This document shows, piece by piece, positions 5,394 to 7,270 of a stretch of DNA of 7,270 nt. The number at the start of each line of letters is the position of its first letter. Positions within the stretch are counted from its first letter, which is position 1. Location: positions 1-7,270 of the forward strand of contig DDYL01000120.1 in assembly GCA_002347925.1 (NCBI GenBank), given 5' to 3'. The position numbers and the translations under genes were made by a program. The DNA comes from Chloroflexi bacterium UBA2235 (GTDB lineage Bacteria; Chloroflexota; UBA11872; UBA12225). The notes below the pieces were generated by a model. It saw only the letters and a program-made list of their open reading frames with translations. It did not search any database and had not been told where the DNA came from.

Positions 5394-6713
5394 TCACGCC
5401 CCGGGTCGTACCCGGGCCGCGAGCGAGATGCCCGCACTCTGCGCGAACGTCCGCAACAGGCTCGTGAAAAGTGCCCCGCGGGAGCGGCGGATTGTCTCAG
5501 GCGCCTGCTCGGCTGCCAATCCAAGTGCCCGGTGCCAGATGTCCATGTGGTCCGGATAGAGTCGACGTAACGCGGTGACATAGAACCCACGGCTGTGCCG
5601 GTCACCAAGCAGCTGCTCCGCCCGCACCAGAAATGGTGCAAAGTCCGGGTGGTTTTCCGAAACCGATCCTGAGGGGACTGCTGAAGCGCCTGACAGATAA
5701 GATTCTTGATCTCGTTGGTTAGGTGCACGCACTTCACCAAAACCTGACAATGTCTCCGAAGGGCCGGTTTGGGGACCTGTTTGGGGTCGCGCAACAGTGC
5801 GATCAGGGGCGGACCGGCCCAGTCCGGCATCAATCGGGCGCGTCAGTGACGCCAATGCACTCCGTGGATCGTCGCGTCCAGATTGATAGACAATCGCAGC
5901 AATTGATGTTGGGTCCCGTCGTTCGGCCGTCTCCAAACGTTTCTTAAGAATCGTTCCTTGAACGTTTTCCGGTTCCAGAATGAACTCACGAGGAGTCGTT
6001 TCAGACTGAACCAAAGGTGACCCGGTATCCACCACCTGCCTTCCAAATTGAAATGTAGGTCCGGACCCCCACTGGCCCGTCGGAACCTTGCTTTCCACGA
6101 CCAATGTTTCAAAATGAACACCAGGTGCCACGACAGGGTTGAGAACTCCCGGTGAGACCGGAAGATCGTTGCCCGCTCCGAGGACCTCCCGGATCTGGAG
6201 TTCATCCTCGACGGTCAGCGGATCCTCCATCAGGACGTGGTAGGTACTGATGGTCCGTCGGCGCTTTCCCATGGCCTTGTCGTACACATAGTTGTGTTCG
6301 ACCCAGACGAACTGGCGCACATCTTCCCGTTGGAGCAGACGCCACAGGGTGACGCGGGAGAAGCCGCACGCGCTTGCCAGTTCAGTCGCACCCACCGTGC
6401 AGTCGCGGCCGACGCCATCGGGGCCCGCATCGGTGTTCGGTGACCCCAGTGAGCGGTTGCAACGGTCACGCACCTCCATGATCAGGACCGTGGCGTCAGG
6501 GCCGAGACGGGGCTTCCACCGCTCCCAGAAATACCGCGATTCGGTGATGCGCAGATGTGGGCGCAGGATGGAATCCCGGACGTGGCGGTATGCCGGTGAC
6601 AACGACAGGCGTTGCGGACGCATCTGGACCGATGCCCCAATGCCCGCCGAGTCACTCTCGCCGCTGGCAGGCCCGGTGACACCCGGATCAGTGGTCGATG
6701 ACCGGCGGGCCAT
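5394..6713 (-). CDS. Winged-helix-like DNA-binding protein with disordered linker, function unknown
   Basis: The product has 439 residues and no family I can name with confidence. After a disordered start (1-30), residues 31-170 look globular and conserved in style. They contain a helix-turn-helix-like element, VGATELASACGFSRVTLWR (107-125), and a basic wing-like strand pair (KAMGKRRRTISTYHV, 146-160). Residues about 185-355 are a Pro/Ser/Gly-rich linker with a short QTGPQTGP repeat. Residues 355-430 are helical again (HPDFAPFLVRAEQLLG, then YVTALRRLYPDHMDIWHRAL). This order, a winged helix followed by a linker and a small C-terminal domain, recalls replication initiators or regulators of plasmid/phage type, but that is inference. 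The start ATG is preceded by GGAGG at nine bases and overlaps the stop of the XRE gene by one base (TGATG), implying translational coupling. The linker DNA is clearly poorer in GC than its surroundings. Confidence 0.8.
   Translation of the reverse strand: MARRSSTTDPGVTGPASGESDSAGIGASVQMRPQRLSLSPAYRHVRDSILRPHLRITESRYFWERWKPRLGPDATVLIMEVRDRCNRSLGSPNTDAGPDGVGRDCTVGATELASACGFSRVTLWRLLQREDVRQFVWVEHNYVYDKAMGKRRRTISTYHVLMEDPLTVEDELQIREVLGAGNDLPVSPGVLNPVVAPGVHFETLVVESKVPTGQWGSGPTFQFGRQVVDTGSPLVQSETTPREFILEPENVQGTILKKRLETAERRDPTSIAAIVYQSGRDDPRSALASLTRPIDAGLGRSAPDRTVARPQTGPQTGPSETLSGFGEVRAPNQRDQESYLSGASAVPSGSVSENHPDFAPFLVRAEQLLGDRHSRGFYVTALRRLYPDHMDIWHRALGLAAEQAPETIRRSRGALFTSLLRTFAQSAGISLAARVRPGA
5400..5416. 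repeat. Perfect inverted repeat at the 3' end of the winged-helix gene
   Basis: CCCGGGT (5400-5406) and ACCCGGG (5410-5416) form a perfect 7-bp stem around three bases. It overlaps the last codons of the minus-strand gene. No T-run follows on that strand, so it is at best a weak transcript end; it may simply reflect the RVRPGA codons. Confidence 0.35.
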
Positions 6714-7201
6714 CAGCGTGATCCTCCGTTACCGGCCGTCGGCAGGGTGGTCGCCGATGGGCGCGCGCGTTTGGCGACCGGCCCCGGGGCGGGGGCTTCG
6801 CGGCTTTTCCCCCAATGGGCGATGACGGTGTCGATGGTGGTTCTGAGCGACGCGCGCGCACTGGCTTCGAGCGTTTCGTCGGTCAGGATCCGGGCCAGGG
6901 CAAGGAGCGTCGGATCATCCAGTCCGAGGGTGACCAATGCGCGAATCGGATGACCTCCGGCACTGAGCAACGCATCCGTGTCCGGTGCGCCAAGTTTCAG
7001 GGCGTCGGCTATCAGCAGGATCACGTCGGCACCGGGTGCACCGCGTTCGCCCGCCTCGATTCGGTTGATGTAACTGCGATCAAGGCCAACCCGCTGCGCC
7101 AACTGACCCTGGCTGAGGTCGAGTTGCTGGCGTAGAGCCCGCAGCAGTTCACCAAAGTTCGCACTGCGGACGCTATCGCCCGCGGTTGCACGTGTTGTCA
7201 T
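6713..7201 (-). CDS. XRE-family transcriptional regulator
   Basis: This encodes a 162-residue protein with a Cro/C1-type helix-turn-helix at residues 16-71. It shows FGELLRALRQQLDLSQGQLA, then the turn RVGL and the recognition helix DRSYINRIEAGERG (41-54), followed by LLIADALKL. This is the standard XRE fold that binds operator DNA as a dimer. The segment after it (about 72-132) is helical and could be a dimerisation or ligand-sensing part. The last 30 residues are Pro/Ala/Gly-rich with a basic patch (KRARPS). No protease or toxin domain is seen. It is the first gene of a two-gene unit, and its stop codon overlaps the start of the winged-helix gene. ATG 7201-7199 is chosen because the HTH starts soon after it; the Shine-Dalgarno is poor. 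Autoregulation is likely for such genes, and repeats lie just upstream, but the target is unknown. Confidence 0.92.
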   Translation of the reverse strand: MTTRATAGDSVRSANFGELLRALRQQLDLSQGQLAQRVGLDRSYINRIEAGERGAPGADVILLIADALKLGAPDTDALLSAGGHPIRALVTLGLDDPTLLALARILTDETLEASARASLRTTIDTVIAHWGKSREAPAPGPVAKRARPSATTLPTAGNGGSR

Positions 7202-7238
7202 AAGTGGCCGCCCGTCAATGGCAGTTGCCGGGGGAAGT

Positions 7239-7270
7239 TGTGCCAGCCAGTCTACATCGCCTGTGCCAGC
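7239..7270. promoter_or_regulatory. Direct repeat upstream of the XRE gene
   Basis: TGTGCCAGC occurs at 7239-7247 and again at 7262-7270, a step of 23 bases, about two helical turns. The pair lies 38-69 bases upstream of the XRE start codon, where a promoter and its operators are expected. It may be the regulator's own binding site. The window ends inside the second copy's surroundings, so further copies could lie beyond. Confidence 0.4.

Overview
The window is about 60% G+C bacterial chromosome-like DNA holding six genes: one cut by the left edge and five complete. The organism is a GC-rich flagellated bacterium that stores glycogen. No 16S gene or other lineage marker is present, so the phylum cannot be fixed. 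The flagellin N-terminus and the long form of glucan phosphorylase would fit a non-proteobacterial group such as Chloroflexota or a deep actinobacterial line, but that is a guess.

Layout. At the left edge is the N-terminal 62 codons of flagellin (minus strand, running off the window). A 476-bp non-coding stretch (189-664) precedes it. This holds three helically phased GGTTACG-type repeats, several hairpins and, at its right end, a strong intrinsic terminator (604-638). The terminator serves a small minus-strand gene at 665-1003, whose product resembles the anti-sigma-28 factor FlgM but carries an unusual basic C-terminal extension. Divergent from it, on the plus strand at 1127-2518, is an AAA+ ATPase of the DUF815 family. 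A further set of tandem 11-bp repeats lies between the two. The ATPase gene runs tail to tail, with a 22-bp gap, into a long-form alpha-glucan phosphorylase (glgP, minus strand, 2541-5165).

A 228-bp spacer then separates glgP from a two-gene minus-strand operon: an XRE-type repressor-like protein (6713-7201) and, overlapping it by one base, a 439-residue protein with a winged-helix-like segment, a disordered low-GC linker and a conserved-looking C-terminal domain (5394-6713). This resembles a regulator or replication-initiator-type protein but cannot be named.

Functional links. Flagellin and the FlgM-like gene form a plausible filament export/control unit. GlgP mobilises glycogen. The ATPase has a clear fold but no established role. 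The XRE/winged-helix pair is probably an autoregulated regulatory unit. I see no CRISPR array, transposase, integrase, tRNA, rRNA or recognisable defence system. The most distinctive items are the FlgM-like protein with its YMRDYMRKRR tail, the coupled XRE/winged-helix pair, and two sets of helically phased repeats in control regions.
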